DNA of 54,747 nucleotides, from the NCBI GenBank assembly GCA_029974015.1, contig JARKUF010000028.1:1-54747 (forward strand), in the 5' to 3' direction. This document shows, one piece after another, positions 7,689-16,200 of the stretch. Within the stretch, counting starts at the first letter, position 1. Every line of letters begins with the position of its first letter. Origin of the DNA: Spirochaetota bacterium (GTDB lineage: Bacteria > Spirochaetota > UBA4802 > JAGODF01). The notes under the pieces were generated by a model. That model had not been told where the DNA came from and searched no databases. It saw nothing but the letters and a program-made list of their open reading frames with translations. The position numbers and the translations under genes are program-made.

Positions 7689-8339
7689 CTACGGGTTGAG
7701 ATTTCGTATGATTTCGAGCTCACGGCCCGTGAAGACCCGTTTCTGATAGTCGTTCACTTCCTTCGCGAGCTCCTTGCCGATATAGGTTATTTTGCGGCAG
7801 AAGGGGTTGCGCTCGTAATCGTCCACCCACATGATAATCGAGGTGTTGGCGAAGTCCCAGATCATGGCGCCCTGGTTGTTCTTGATGTTTTCCCCGGTGG
7901 GCTCTCCGTACTTGTCGACGATCTTCTTCTTCACGTCCTCCATGTGGAGGTAGGGGAAGCGCACCAGAACATAGTAGAGCTTCGCCTCTTCCCGGGCGTC
8001 CGCTCCCGCCCCTTCGCCGGCTTTCCCGCCCTTCGCCGGGGTTTTATTGTCCTCCCGGGACGCCTGGTTTTCTACGAGGGAGGGGTCCCGGAAAAAAAAC
8101 CCGTAACGATACTCGATATCGCCCTCCCGGGTGATGATAATGCGCTTTTCGTCCACGAAGGTAATTTTGCCCGCGACGTTTTCCCTGGCCGATGAGACCG
8201 TGGCGCCCCATTGGGCGCTCCCGTACCCCGCGGGGCCGCTTTTACCGCCTTCCGCCCCTTTTCCGCCCTTCTCCTCCTGGGCGAAAAGGGGAGATGATGC
8301 GAGGACGCAAGCTGTAAGGGTGAAGAGTATCTTTTTCAT
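7689..8339 (-). CDS. Exported protein of unknown function
   Basis: 216 residues from the ATG at 8339, which gives a clean signal peptide (MKKILFTLTACVLASSPLFA, cleavage after LFA). A Gly/Lys/Glu-rich linker (EEKGGKGAEGGKSG) follows, then a compact domain from QWGATVSSARENVAGKITFV onward. The body has the look of an envelope-associated domain (residues such as DKYGEPTG and MIWDFANTSIIMWVDD recur in lipoprotein-like proteins that follow substrate mismatch terms), but I cannot assign it. An ATG 18 bases upstream (8357) would add MTDNSA. Neither start has a clear ribosome-binding site; repeat R4 lies immediately upstream. First gene of the exported-protein cluster 8339-4706. Confidence 0.7.
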   Translation of the reverse strand: MKKILFTLTACVLASSPLFAQEEKGGKGAEGGKSGPAGYGSAQWGATVSSARENVAGKITFVDEKRIIITREGDIEYRYGFFFRDPSLVENQASREDNKTPAKGGKAGEGAGADAREEAKLYYVLVRFPYLHMEDVKKKIVDKYGEPTGENIKNNQGAMIWDFANTSIIMWVDDYERNPFCRKITYIGKELAKEVNDYQKRVFTGRELEIIRNLNP

Positions 8340-8375
8340 GGCGCTATTATCTGTCATATTGCAATCGCTTTTTTG

Positions 8376-8409
8376 GGTTTTACCGCCCGCCGGAGGCGGG
8401 CATAAAACC
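8376..8409 (-). repeat. Dispersed intergenic repeat, copy R4 (hairpin only)
   Basis: GGTTTTA-CC-GCCCGCC pairs with GGCGGGC-A-TAAAACC around GGA. It is the only copy whose downstream gene is on the minus strand. The remaining 8410-8675 gap holds no gene I can support; a TTTACT...TATTGT pair near 8490-8515 is a weak promoter candidate for the next gene. Confidence 0.6.
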
Positions 8410-8675
8410 ATTTTTTTAGATGATTCCTGAATTTACAGAGCTTCCTTTCCTTTAATATCGGAAAAATCGCAGAATACAGCCATATTTTTACTTTCCGGAC
8501 CGCGAAAATATTGTTGAATTATTACGACCTTTGATCAGTGTATCTTTTTTGGGCGGTAATCCGGCGTTCGGATGCCGTCCCTATGGGGGGAATGGGCCGT
8601 CCCGTTTTCGCCATACCGGCCTGGTGAAAAAACAGATGCCGTGCCGGCACTATATCGGCAGTATCGGGGATTGAT

Positions 8676-9368
8676 GTGAAAAGTATCATTGTCGCGGCCG
8701 TGGGCGCCCTTCTGGCGGCCTCATGCGCGGGAAATGCGGTTAGGACTGACCATTCAGGAATCGGCGAAGTCCGCCGCAAAGAGGAAACCAGAAACGGGCG
8801 CAATCGTTATGTGGAAGAAACGATTTTTGCCAGGGGGAGCAGGGACCCTCTAGAAATCAAGTATTACAAGGCTGCGGCAGTGGGGGAAGCCCTTTGCCGG
8901 GAAAAGAAGTACCAATACAGCAACGGCATCCTCCAGAGGGTCGATTATTACGTCTTTCTGAAAGAGAAGAAGACGAAAACGGGAAAAGTGGTGTATCACA
9001 TGAAAAACTTCCTTCCCGAAAAGTTCGAATACTATTCGATCGGCGATATCTACGACAGGAAGATGAACCTCGCGGGGCTGGACATGTACACTTATCTGGA
9101 AGGGGAAGTTCTCGATTCCCGGAGGATCATCGAGTACGCCTACGACACGACCACAGGAACGAGGATGCAGCTCAGCCAGTACATGATAAAATACGAGGAC
9201 GAAAAACCCGTGTCGATGAAATCGTGGATCCTCGATGTCCATACCAACGAACTTATAGTTAAAAATGAAGACAATCGCATCGTAATTCAGGAAAGCATAA
9301 AGAATATCGAGAAGAGCCTCCTGGAGCGCTCACAGGGCATTAAATATCTTGAATCGGATTGCCAATAA
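8676..9368 (+). CDS. Putative lipoprotein
   Basis: 230 residues starting at a GTG (8676) preceded by GGGGA. The signal sequence MKSIIVAAVGALLAASC ends in the lipobox LAASC, so it is probably lipidated at Cys17. The mature part is hydrophilic and rich in Tyr, Lys and Glu, with repeated short strand-like segments (QYSNGILQRVDYYVFLKEKK, KFEYYSIGDIYDRK), resembling repeat-type outer-leaflet proteins. No catalytic motif is seen. It stands alone on the plus strand before trxA, with a 43-base gap. Function unknown. Confidence 0.7.
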   Translation: MKSIIVAAVGALLAASCAGNAVRTDHSGIGEVRRKEETRNGRNRYVEETIFARGSRDPLEIKYYKAAAVGEALCREKKYQYSNGILQRVDYYVFLKEKKTKTGKVVYHMKNFLPEKFEYYSIGDIYDRKMNLAGLDMYTYLEGEVLDSRRIIEYAYDTTTGTRMQLSQYMIKYEDEKPVSMKSWILDVHTNELIVKNEDNRIVIQESIKNIEKSLLERSQGIKYLESDCQ

Positions 9369-9411
9369 GCTTGCAGGCCGGGCGGTCCAGGCATTATTAT
9401 AAGGAGGAGAT

Positions 9412-9723
9412 ATGGGAAGCATAGCCGAAATCAACAGCAGTAATTTTCAAGCCGAAGTGATAGATGCGGGAGGCACCGTCCTGGTGGATTTCTGGGCTCC
9501 CTGGTGCGGGCCCTGCAGGATGCAGACGCCGATCCTCGAGAAGCTCGTCCAGTCGGGGATTGGAGCCAAGATCGCAAAGGTCAACACTGACGAGAACCCC
9601 GACATTGCCCAGAAGTACGGCATAAGCTCGATTCCCACTCTTATAATATTTAAAAACGGCCAGGAGTCGGAACGCCTGGTGGGCGTACAGCCCGAGAACG
9701 TACTGAAAGCGAAGCTTTCATAG
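9412..9723 (+). CDS. trxA: Thioredoxin
   Basis: A cytoplasmic dithiol-disulfide oxidoreductase of 103 residues. The active site WAPWCGPCRMQTP is canonical, and the cis-proline loop reads GISSIPTLIIF. A strong ribosome-binding site (AAGGAGGAG) lies just before the ATG. The downstream dtd gene starts one base after its stop codon, so the two are translationally linked. Nothing unusual in length or residues. Confidence 0.96.
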   Translation: MGSIAEINSSNFQAEVIDAGGTVLVDFWAPWCGPCRMQTPILEKLVQSGIGAKIAKVNTDENPDIAQKYGISSIPTLIIFKNGQESERLVGVQPENVLKAKLS

Positions 9724-9724
9724 C

Positions 9725-10174
9725 ATGAGGGCCGTCGTCCAGAGGGTCTCCCGCGCTTCGATCTCCGTGGGAGGCGGTCGCATCGCCGAAATAGGCGGGG
9801 GGCTCGCTGTTCTTGTCGGGTTCACCCGCGGCGATGGCCTGAAGGACATGGATTACATTGCGAAGAAAATTATCAACCTGAGAATTTTCGAAGACGATGG
9901 GGGAAAGATGAACCTGTCCCTCGTCGACAGGGCCGGTGAACTTCTCCTGGTCCCGCAGTTCACCCTTTACGGCGATGTAAGAAAGGGACGGCGGCCTTCC
10001 TATTCGTCCGCCATGGTTCCGGAGGAGGCGTCGGAAATGTTCGACCGTTTCACCGCCCTCTGCGCGGAACGCCTTCCGGCAGTGAAGACGGGAGTTTTCG
10101 GCGCCGATATGCGCTTCGAGCTGGTGAACGAGGGCCCCGTGACGGTCCTTCTTGACAGCTCGGGTTTGTTTTAA
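9725..10174 (+). CDS. dtd: D-aminoacyl-tRNA deacylase
   Basis: Hydrolyses D-amino acids wrongly attached to tRNA, and glycine from tRNA-Ala, in the cytoplasm. MRAVVQRVSRASISVGG is the family start. The two active-site motifs are present as PQFTLYGDV (SQxTL-type; Pro replaces Ser) and EGPVTVLLDS (GPVT-type). 149 residues, the normal size. The ATG lies one base after the trxA stop. Confidence 0.94.
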   Translation: MRAVVQRVSRASISVGGGRIAEIGGGLAVLVGFTRGDGLKDMDYIAKKIINLRIFEDDGGKMNLSLVDRAGELLLVPQFTLYGDVRKGRRPSYSSAMVPEEASEMFDRFTALCAERLPAVKTGVFGADMRFELVNEGPVTVLLDSSGLF

Positions 10175-10299
10175 AAGGTGATGGGATATATTGCGCCCGG
10201 GAGGCAATTGCGCTTTCCCCCTGCGAAATTTATATATGAGACACATGTCTGTGGGGTATGTCTTCCCGTGGAGCATGCCCCCTTTTTATGGAGGACTGC

Positions 10300-11622
10300 A
10301 TGAAAGTAACGGTGGTTGGCAGCGGCTACGTGGGGCTCGTAACGGGGACCTGTTTTGCCGACATGGGAAACGATGTCTGGTGCGTCGATATCGATGAGAA
10401 GAAGATAGAGAACCTGAAAAAAGGCGTCATTCCCATCTATGAACCCGGCCTCGAAGAAATGGTCAAAAGAAACCACGAGGAGGGAAGGCTCAAATTTACC
10501 GTCTCTTTGAAGGAAGGGCTGGACGAGTCGCTCTTCGTCTATATTGCAGTAGGGACACCCCCGGGGGAGGACGGATCGGCGGACCTTCAGCATGTTCTGG
10601 CCGTGGCCGGGGAGATTGGACGCTCCATGGAGCGATATGTCATCGTGGTGAACAAGTCCACGGTCCCGGTGGGGACCGCCGACAGGGTGCGCTCCGTCAT
10701 AGCCGGGGAGCTTGAAAAACGCGGAAGAGGCGAACTTGAATTCGACGTGGTATCCAATCCGGAGTTTCTCAAGGAGGGCAATGCAATAGAGGACTTTCTC
10801 CGTGCAGACCGGGTCATCATCGGCACGGACAATGTGCGGACTGCCGAGCTGGTTAAGGAGCTCTACGACCCCTTCCAGAGGAAGGGGGAGAAGATACTCA
10901 TCATGGACATCCGCTCCGCGGAGCTCACGAAGTACGCCGCCAATGCCATGCTCGCAACGAGGATCAGTTTCATGAACGAGGTGGCCGCGCTCTGCGAGGC
11001 CTGCGGCGCCGACATCGAGAAGGTCCGGGAAGGGATAGGGTCCGATTCGCGTATCGGACGCTCCTTCCTCTATGCCGGGATAGGCTATGGCGGGTCCTGC
11101 TTTCCAAAGGACGTGAAGGCCATCATCCAGACCCAGAAGGAATACGGCTTTTCGCCGAAGATACTCCCGGCGGTAGAGGAGATAAACCGCGGACAGCGGG
11201 ACCGTTTTATCGAAAAAGTTGTGAAAGAAATGGGGGAAGACCTCACGGGAAAAATCTTTGCGGTTTGGGGACTTGCCTTCAAGCCCCAGACTGACGATAT
11301 GCGTGAGGCGCCCTCCATCGACATCATACGGGGCCTGAAAAAGAGAGGCGCGCGCTTTCAGGCCTTCGATCCGGTGGCGATGAACGTCGCGAAGGCCGAA
11401 CTTGGCACCGATGGAATTGAGTACGTCTCCGCTTATTACGATGCCCTCAAGGGGGCCGATGCCCTTCTGCTTCTCACGGAATGGCACCAGTTTCGCAGGC
11501 CGGATTTCGACAAGATGAAATCATTAATGAAGGGACATGTGGTCTTCGACGGAAGGAACCAATACGACCCGCAAAAGATGCGGGAACGGGGTTTTTTGTA
11601 TTACTGCATAGGCAGGTCCTGA
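10300..11622 (+). CDS. ugd: UDP-glucose 6-dehydrogenase
   Basis: Oxidises UDP-glucose to UDP-glucuronate with two NAD+, feeding polysaccharide or lipid-A-type sugar synthesis in the cytoplasm. The N-terminal Rossmann fold starts MKVTVVGSGYVGLVTG, VNKSTVPVGTA and NPEFLKEGNA are family motifs, and the catalytic cysteine is in GIGYGGSCFPKDVKA. The C-terminal UDP-binding domain includes WGLAFKPQTDDMREAPS. 440 residues. The ATG at 10300 is supported by GGAGG ten bases upstream; the open frame extends to 10258 but without homology. No sugar-transfer genes adjoin it, so the end product is unclear. Confidence 0.95.
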   Translation: MKVTVVGSGYVGLVTGTCFADMGNDVWCVDIDEKKIENLKKGVIPIYEPGLEEMVKRNHEEGRLKFTVSLKEGLDESLFVYIAVGTPPGEDGSADLQHVLAVAGEIGRSMERYVIVVNKSTVPVGTADRVRSVIAGELEKRGRGELEFDVVSNPEFLKEGNAIEDFLRADRVIIGTDNVRTAELVKELYDPFQRKGEKILIMDIRSAELTKYAANAMLATRISFMNEVAALCEACGADIEKVREGIGSDSRIGRSFLYAGIGYGGSCFPKDVKAIIQTQKEYGFSPKILPAVEEINRGQRDRFIEKVVKEMGEDLTGKIFAVWGLAFKPQTDDMREAPSIDIIRGLKKRGARFQAFDPVAMNVAKAELGTDGIEYVSAYYDALKGADALLLLTEWHQFRRPDFDKMKSLMKGHVVFDGRNQYDPQKMRERGFLYYCIGRS

Positions 11623-11633
11623 GCTAATTTTGC

Positions 11634-11662
11634 TTGACACGACGGCATTTTGAAGGTTACGT
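11634..11662 (+). promoter_or_regulatory. Candidate promoter
   Basis: A perfect TTGACA (11634-11639), a 17-bp spacer and a weak -10 TTACGT (11657-11662), upstream of the 11696 gene. Confidence 0.35.
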
Positions 11663-11695
11663 TTGTAAGCTCCCGGGGCCCCGGCGGAATTGAAC

Positions 11696-12466
11696 ATGGA
11701 AAACAAATCCGAAACAAAAACAATCGTAAAGTCGATCCGCATGCTTGAGGGGGTGCTGAAAACCACCCCCAGCGCCACCCAGAGGGGCCGCGTCAAAAAG
11801 GAGATCGACCTGCTGAGACAAAAACTCGCCGAGATGTATCCCGGCGAGGACATCAAGGCCGTCGAGGAGGCCGTGGAACACGATTTTCTGCGCGGTTTCG
11901 TCGCGGAGGTGAGGGATTTCAGCGGATATGAGACCCTCAAGCACGTTGATATTCAGCCATTTTCCAATTTCAAGGACGACCAGGAGATCAACGAGGCGGC
12001 GAGCATCCTCGTGTATTTCGAGGAGCGTATCTGGGGGGCCATTTCGGACCAGCATACGAAGCTCGATTTCTCTAATTCCGGGGAGAGGGACACGCTGTAC
12101 CGCAAGTTAGACCAGTGCACCCGGGCCTTAAAAATATTCTGCCAGACAATCGAGGACATCGGCAAGTCGAAGTCGACCGATTACGTGAGCCAACTCAACC
12201 TCATGAGGGTGAAACAGGGGCGTCTTTTCCTTTACGACATCCACGACTTTTTCAAGGGAGTGCAGAAATTTCTCACCAGCCTCATCTCGGAATCCGATTT
12301 CGGAGGGTCGATGTTACTTAACCCCGCCGATCCCATAGTCTACGCGGATTATGAAAAATACACCACCTTTCAGGGAACTACGGTCATCAACGCCTTGAAG
12401 TTCATGAAGATCTTCGTGACCGAAGCCCTGGACGTCATAAAAGTCCCTGAGATCAAAAAGGGCTGA
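11696..12466 (+). CDS. Conserved-looking hypothetical protein, helical
   Basis: 256 residues, soluble, no signal peptide. The N-terminal 60 residues are a predicted coiled coil (SATQRGRVKKEIDLLRQKLA); the rest looks all-helical (TLYRKLDQCTRALKIFCQTI, VKQGRLFLYDIHDFFKGVQK). No catalytic motif is visible and I do not recognise the family. The ATG at 11696 is preferred over the in-frame TTG at 11690. It is followed by a 318-base gap: a palindrome GGATATT-GA-AATATCC (12541-12556), a GC-rich hairpin near 12581 and repeat R5, but no gene. Confidence 0.6.
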   Translation: MENKSETKTIVKSIRMLEGVLKTTPSATQRGRVKKEIDLLRQKLAEMYPGEDIKAVEEAVEHDFLRGFVAEVRDFSGYETLKHVDIQPFSNFKDDQEINEAASILVYFEERIWGAISDQHTKLDFSNSGERDTLYRKLDQCTRALKIFCQTIEDIGKSKSTDYVSQLNLMRVKQGRLFLYDIHDFFKGVQKFLTSLISESDFGGSMLLNPADPIVYADYEKYTTFQGTTVINALKFMKIFVTEALDVIKVPEIKKG

Positions 12467-12643
12467 CGGTCCGTTTCCTCTCTCTTTCAATTCGGTAAAT
12501 TTTTATTGACGTATTCCCGAAAACGGGAGAAAAACCGTTTGGATATTGAAATATCCGGTATTCCACACATGACAATGTGCTTCCCCGCCCTGGGGGGGAA
12601 CGGTCGTGCCTTCGGAAAGGGATTTTGTCCCTGGACAAATATA

Positions 12644-12760
12644 GGCAACCTCTAATACATGTGTTTTCCTGCCTGCCTTGGGCGGCCGGAAAACACAGGT
12701 GCTGGGACTGCCGGCAGTTACAATTTATGGGATTCTGAAAAATTAAATTTTAAGATTCCC
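12644..12760 (+). repeat. Dispersed intergenic repeat, copy R5 (full length)
   Basis: 117 bp. Left terminus GGCAACCTCTAAT, central hairpin TGTGTTTTCC...GGAAAACACA, linker CCGGCAGTTACAATT, then the second module GGGATTCT...AAGATTCCC with an A/T-only loop. It lies 24 bases upstream of the RsbRD_N-like gene. Flanked by TA on both sides (TATA before, TA after), a possible target duplication. Confidence 0.8.
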
Positions 12761-12784
12761 TATGAAAAAAACGGGTAGCCTGTC

Positions 12785-13243
12785 ATGATGAGATCAACGA
12801 ACATTCTTGAGAACCGTTTCGTCGAAATAATCGAGGAGAACCATCAGAAGATTACGGAGCAATACATGAACGATCTTCTGAAAAACCAGGACACCGTCGC
12901 GTATCGGAATGTCGACAAGATGAAGACTTACGAGGAAAGCGACCGCATTTACCGGGAACTTTCCAAGTGGATCGTGAAGCAGTATTCGAAATCGGAGATC
13001 TCACGGCATTACCATAAACTGGGGCAGGATACATTCGACAAGGGAGTGCCCTTTTCGCAGGCCCAGAAGGCCCTGGTGCTCCAGCGGAGACATCTCTGGC
13101 TGTTTATCCTCGACAAGCTTTATTACGATGCCTCGCTGTACAAGGAGGCCCTTGAGCTGAACAACCGGGTGGTCCTCTACTTCGACAGGGCCATGTTTTA
13201 TCTGCTGGAAGGGTACGAATCCAGAATCTATAAAAAATGGTAG
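12785..13243 (+). CDS. RsbRD_N-like helical sensor protein
   Basis: 152 residues. The pattern (MMRSTNILENRFVEIIEENH, then SDRIYRELSKWIVKQYS, HYHKLGQDTFDKGVPFSQ, KALVLQRRHLWLFILD) resembles the globin-like N-terminal domain of RsbRD/RsbR-type stressosome proteins, here without a STAS domain. Such domains act as input or scaffold modules in stress signalling; the role here is inference. The next gene, encoding the giant repeat protein, begins four bases after its stop, so the two are almost certainly cotranslated. A decayed possible ribosome site (TAGCCTGTC) precedes the two adjacent ATGs. Confidence 0.55.
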   Translation: MMRSTNILENRFVEIIEENHQKITEQYMNDLLKNQDTVAYRNVDKMKTYEESDRIYRELSKWIVKQYSKSEISRHYHKLGQDTFDKGVPFSQAQKALVLQRRHLWLFILDKLYYDASLYKEALELNNRVVLYFDRAMFYLLEGYESRIYKKW

Positions 13244-13247
13244 GACA

Positions 13248-16200
13248 ATGATCTACACCGATATCGGCCGCAACCGCATGTACGCTGGCAGGATAGCCGC
13301 CTCCTCGGGAGAGTGCGGTCCCTCCGGCGCCGCAGTCAATCTCCTCGGGGAAGAAGGCGCCTGGTGCACCAGGAAGCACAATGCCATCACGGCGGACCAC
13401 GCCGTGATCGATTACGGCGAGGTCCTTCCGGTCAACTTCATAGAGATGAGGCCCTCCCAGTCGGGCCTGGAGGTTTTTCCGGAGTCGTTCCGTTTCGAGG
13501 CGAGCCAGGACGGCGAAACATGGAAGGTCCTCCACACTGAAAAGTCCTTCGATATAACGCAATTCGACCGCTTCACGCTGGCGCTTCCCATCACCTTCCT
13601 TCAATATCTCAAGGTCATGGTCCTCCGGCAGCGCAACGTGAACAAGAAATTCTACGCCGAGATAGGGAGCGTCGCCGCGGGAATTAAGGGATTTACTTCC
13701 ATCGTCGCCACTAGTTCGTCGTCTTACCAGCACGACATATCCCAGATCCTAAATGGAAAACCCGGCTCCTACTGGGAATCGGAGCCCGGAACCGAGGAGT
13801 CCCAGGAGAGGATCGAGATCGACCTCGGGAACATTTTCCACGTCAACCGAATTACCCTCGTGGCCCCCCCCATGGAGGACCACGGCTTTCCCTCGATCTT
13901 CACCGTGGAATTGAGCACCGACCTTGTCATCTGGTCTTCGGTCCTTACGGAAAACGGGTTTTCCGCGGAAGCGTCGGGAAAATATTTTTGGGAGATAGCG
14001 TCCACTCCGGCCCGTTTCATGAGGATCAATATCACCACAAAAAAACTCGAGGGCGGTACGTTTGCCGCGAGGATTGCTTCCCTTGAGATAGCCGCGGCCC
14101 ATGTGAATCCCTTCCATACCCACAATATAGGAGAAATCACTCCCTATGCCTCGGTGTTCAGCGCGGGCATTGTGAGGTTAGCCAAGGACGGTGAGGACGC
14201 CATTGGGACGGCGGTCCAGGGCAACGATCACCGCCTTCGGGACGCCTCGACCATTTACAAGGGCATCACCCGCCTGGCCAACTACGGGGAGGTCGGGGAG
14301 GGCCTGGCTGTCCAGGCCTCCGATCCCAGGATCCAGCCCGCCACGGATGTGCGCGAGGGGATAGTCCGGTTTGCCTACGATCGAGAGGGCAAGGCCGGGA
14401 CGGCCGTCCAGGGAAATGACTCCCGCCTCCAGGAGGCGAGCATATCGAACTACGGCATAGTGAAACTCTGTCCCGACAATGTCTATTCCGAGAACTCAGT
14501 AGTCCAGGGAAACGACTCGCGCCTCCGAAAAGCCACCGTTTCCGAGTTCGGCATCTGCCGATTGGCCGATAATGGGGAAAACCTCCAGGGGTGCGTGGTC
14601 CAGGGGAACGACCGCCGCCTCCGGGACGCCACGACCCTGTACAGGGGGATTGTGGAGCTTGGCGAGGACGGCGAGGACCGGGAGGGTGTGGTAGTCCAGG
14701 GGAACGACCGCCGCCTCCGTGACGCTACTACCGCATCCCGGGGAATTGTGGAGCTTGCCGAGGACGGGGAGGACGCCCCCGGCGTGGCGGTCCAGGGTAA
14801 CGACCGCCGCCTCAAGGACGCCACTGAATCGTCCAAGGGCATCATGCGGTTCGCCCGGGACGGCGAGGCCACGTCCTTCGCCGCCGTCCAGGCCGGCGAC
14901 CGGCGCCTGCGGGACGCAACGACGTCGTACCGGGGCATTGTGGAACTTGCCGAGGACGGCGAGGACGTCCCCGGAGTGGCGGTCCAGGGGAACGACCGCC
15001 GCCTCAAGGAGGCGTCGACGAGTACCCGGGGCATTGTGGAGCTTGCCGAGGACGGGGAGGACCGCCCCGGCGTGGCGGTCCAGGGGAATGACCGGCGTCT
15101 CCGGGAAGCCGGTGAGGAAAACCACGGCATCATGCGGTTCGCCAGGGACGGCGAACCGTCGCCCCGTGCGGCGGTCCAGGGGAGCGACCGGCGCCTTCGG
15201 GAGGCGACGACGACATCGCCCGGCATTGTGGAACTTGGCGAGGACGGCGAGGACCGGGAGGGCGTGGCTGTCCAGGGTAACGACCGGCGCCTTCGGGAGG
15301 CGACGACGACATCGCCCGGCATTGTGGAGCTTGGCGAGGACGGCGAGGACCGGGAGGGCGTTGTAGTCCAGGGTAACGACCGGCGCCTGAAACACGCGGG
15401 CGAGATGAACTTCGGCATTGTGCGGCTGGCGAAGGACGGGGAAAAGCGGGAAGGGCTTGCGGTCCAGTCCCATGATGCCCGCCTCTTCGACGCCAGGGAG
15501 CCTCTGCCCCATAACCATGAATACGCACCACTCCATCACGATTACGGGGCCCACTCGGGCATAGTGAAGGTCATTGCACAGCGCCAGGGGGCCTTCGGCG
15601 GGATACTGCCTCCACCGGACGATTCGTCGATTATCTACGGGCGTAATGAGTCGAAGGAATCCGGCGCCGTGGGCGTGACGGGGATCGCCTCGTCATTTTC
15701 CGACGACAAGAAGCGCCACCAGTACGGCGTACTGGGGCACAGCCAGTTCGTGGGGGTCCGGGGACAGTCCGCGGGAAACGAGGAGGGCGATGACCGGGGC
15801 TGCGGCGTCCTGGGCCTGTCCCGCTTCGGCGCCGGCGGGGTTTTTTCCAGCGAGCACGCCTTTTCCCTCGTGGCCGACGGTTTCGGAAGGATCGACGCCT
15901 ACGATTCCACTCCGGCGCTCCGTGGAAATGGCGATGCTCTTCTTGTGAATGGACATTCCGAATTTCACGGCCGGGTGAACATCTACAACCGGGGCGAGCA
16001 TCCTGCCGGGATTGTGGAACTTTTCGAGGTCGACGATGAGGAATACGTGACGCCGGGAGATGTCCTCGTGGCCTCCCCCCGCGGAGGCGGGATACTTTCG
16101 CGGTCCAGGTCGCCCTACGACAGGGGCGTTGTGGGCATTGTGTCGGGGAACCCCACCATGATCTTCAACAATGCCGGGGAAGGGAAGCGGCTGTATCCGG

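Noticed and set aside
10171..11487. Minus-strand open frame of 438 codons over ugd
   Set aside because: Antisense shadow of UDP-glucose dehydrogenase, with no recognisable domain.
12505..12556. TTGACG plus palindrome as a promoter with operator
   Set aside because: No -10 box lies at the right distance (GAAAAA follows the 17-bp spacer), so the palindrome GGATATTGAAATATCC is noted only as an unexplained feature.
14166..15500. CRISPR-like or minisatellite reading of the 96-bp repeats
   Set aside because: They are in frame, multiples of three and encode a clear 32-residue protein repeat.
14483..15554. Two long minus-strand open frames (311 and 352 codons) opposite the tandem repeats
   Set aside because: They are repetitive Arg/Ser- or Leu/Val-rich mirror images of the 96-bp repeats in the plus-strand gene, which has real domains in its own frame. 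GC-rich repeats open several frames at once.
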